Source of the DNA: Enterocloster lavalensis
Lineage (GTDB): Bacteria > Bacillota > Clostridia > Lachnospirales > Lachnospiraceae
Direction: 5' to 3'
DNA: 64,000 nt
NCBI RefSeq assembly: GCF_902364025.1
Contig: NZ_CABJCG010000008.1
Location: 62,001 to 126,000, forward strand
Part shown: positions 63,096 to 64,000 of the stretch, piece by piece
How the letters are laid out: the number at the start of each line of letters is the position of its first letter
Position numbering within the stretch: position 1 is the stretch's first letter
Notes under the pieces: model-generated
What the model was told of the DNA's origin: nothing
What the model saw: the letters and a program-made list of their open reading frames with translations, nothing else
The model's database searches: none
Program-made: the position numbers and the translations under genes

Positions 63096-64000
63096 GTCCC
63101 GTCCCTCATTTCCCGTCCCCCACCATCTCCGGCGGCCGCGCCGTCCGGCCTCTCCGCCAAATCATCCTGCTCCATCAGCCATTCCGCCCGCGCGCACCTC
63201 ACCCTTCCCCCGCGCAGTTCCCGGTAAGGCACCTCCCCGCGGCAGACTTCCTCCGCCCACGGGCAGCGCGGCCCGTAGGGACAGCCCTCCGGCAGCTCCC
63301 CGGCAAATGGCTGGGCGCCCGGAGCCGCCGAAAATCCATGCTCCGGCATAGCCCGAAACAGCGCCCTGGAATAGGGGTGCCGCAGCGTCTGCTCCCGGGC
63401 GAAATCCCGGGAATCCGCCTCCTCCAGGTTCGTCCCCGCGTAAAATACCACAATCCGGTCCGCCGTGTCCAAGGCCAGCTCCAGATCATGGGTGATTAAC
63501 AGTACACCCGCCCCTTGATCCGCGATCTCCCGGAAATGGGACAGGACCCGCCGGGCCGCCGTGATGTGCAGCCCCGGGGTGGGCTCGTCGGCGATCACCA
63601 GCCGCGGCGTTTCCATCACCGCCGTTGAGATCAGAATCCGCCGGGTCATTCCCCCTGAGAGCTGAAATGGGAACAGCCGCTCCGTTTTCTCATCCATACC
63701 GTACCGCCCCAGCACCGCCAGGCTCTTTTTCCGGCTCTCCCTGTCCTGTTTGCCGTTTCGGACCTGTTCTCCCACCCGCATAAGGGGATCCAGGTAGGAA
63801 ACGCTCTGGGGCACCAGAACGATTTCCTTTCCCCGCAGCGCTTTCATCCGCTTTTCCGTCAGCATTTCCCCGCAGTAGGTCATGGAGCCGGACCAGCTGG
63901 CGTTGTAGGGCAGAATCCCCAGCACCGCGTGGGCCAGCAGGCTTTTCCCGGACCCGCTGGCTCCCACCACAGCCACCATCTCTCCCTCCCCAACGGTCAG
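63092..64000 (-). CDS. Nickel/peptide-type ABC transporter ATP-binding protein (first, partial)
   Basis: At least 302 residues of an OppD/NikD-type ATPase; the frame is open to the right edge, so the N-terminus lies outside. Walker A GASGSGKSLLAHAVLG, signature LSGGMTRRILISTAVM, Walker B LVIADEPTPGLH and the C-terminal oligopeptide-permease-type motif with cysteines (CPYGPRCPWAEEVC). The apparent ATG at 63979 is internal: LTVGEGE precedes it in frame. The permeases and receptor are expected to the right. Confidence 0.88.
   Translation of the reverse strand: MTVGEGEMVAVVGASGSGKSLLAHAVLGILPYNASWSGSMTYCGEMLTEKRMKALRGKEIVLVPQSVSYLDPLMRVGEQVRNGKQDRESRKKSLAVLGRYGMDEKTERLFPFQLSGGMTRRILISTAVMETPRLVIADEPTPGLHITAARRVLSHFREIADQGAGVLLITHDLELALDTADRIVVFYAGTNLEEADSRDFAREQTLRHPYSRALFRAMPEHGFSAAPGAQPFAGELPEGCPYGPRCPWAEEVCRGEVPYRELRGGRVRCARAEWLMEQDDLAERPDGAAAGDGGGREMRDGT

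Overview
The window looks like a chromosomal segment of a gut-type, endospore-forming Firmicute, most likely Lachnospiraceae (Clostridium cluster XIVa, Enterocloster/Hungatella-like). The reasons are SpoIID and a SpoIIQ-like protein, Shine-Dalgarno sites of the AGGAGG type, sigma-A-like promoters, many carbohydrate PTS and ABC operons, GC-rich coding DNA with AT-rich gaps, and no outer-membrane genes. The genus is inference. No rRNA, tRNA, CRISPR array or intact transposase was seen.

Region 1 (1-8215, all minus strand) is one operon read from a strong promoter at 8186-8215. In order it encodes a GntR/UTRA regulator fused to a catalytically dead ADP-ribosylglycohydrolase (ARH)-like domain, a cupin-like protein carrying a 39-bp minisatellite, an ARH-family hydrolase with its metal ligands, a PfkB sugar kinase, and a BMP-type (nucleoside-like) ABC importer. 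I read it as a salvage pathway for a ribosylated compound: import, glycosidic cleavage, sugar phosphorylation. The regulator would sense substrate or product through a retired copy of the enzyme. This is the best candidate for an undescribed system. Region 2 (8441-13546) is an FCD-type GntR repressor divergent from a TRAP transporter (dctPQM) plus an HpcH/HpaI aldolase, with promoter, operator and terminators visible. Region 3 (13576-17951) holds a CBS protein, a structured intergenic element, spoIIQ/spoIID and an M32 carboxypeptidase.

Region 4 (18013-26102) is a tripartite tricarboxylate transporter (tctCBA) with a second TctC receptor next to a hybrid histidine kinase, and a divergent OmpR-type response regulator. 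Region 5 (26125-27194) has a GNAT acetyltransferase and a VOC protein. Region 6 (27303-33837) is a mannose-family PTS with an unsaturated glucuronyl hydrolase and a GH35 beta-galactosidase under a GntR regulator. This resembles the glycosaminoglycan-disaccharide PTS loci of streptococci, but with no polysaccharide lyase. Then come an orphan NuoE-like ferredoxin, a gene remnant and two AEC transporters. Region 7 (36998-45462) is a cellobiose-type PTS under a PRD regulator with three tandem GH1 6-phospho-beta-glucosidases.

Region 8 (45632-57006) contains an unknown membrane protein and a YesN/YesM-type two-component system followed by an RbsA-like protein in which every ATPase motif is degenerate. 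A promoter preceded by two direct repeats 21 bp apart then drives a ROK kinase, a ribose-type ABC ATPase and permease, and a solute-binding lipoprotein made of two nearly identical tandem binding domains. Region 9 (57007-59170) is an AT-rich island of small minus-strand genes with repeated flanks, resembling a cassette array. Region 10 (59176-64000, minus) encodes two nickel/peptide-type ABC ATPases (the first cut by the window edge), larB, larC with a long His-rich repeat, and larE. These are nickel uptake and nickel-pincer cofactor assembly.
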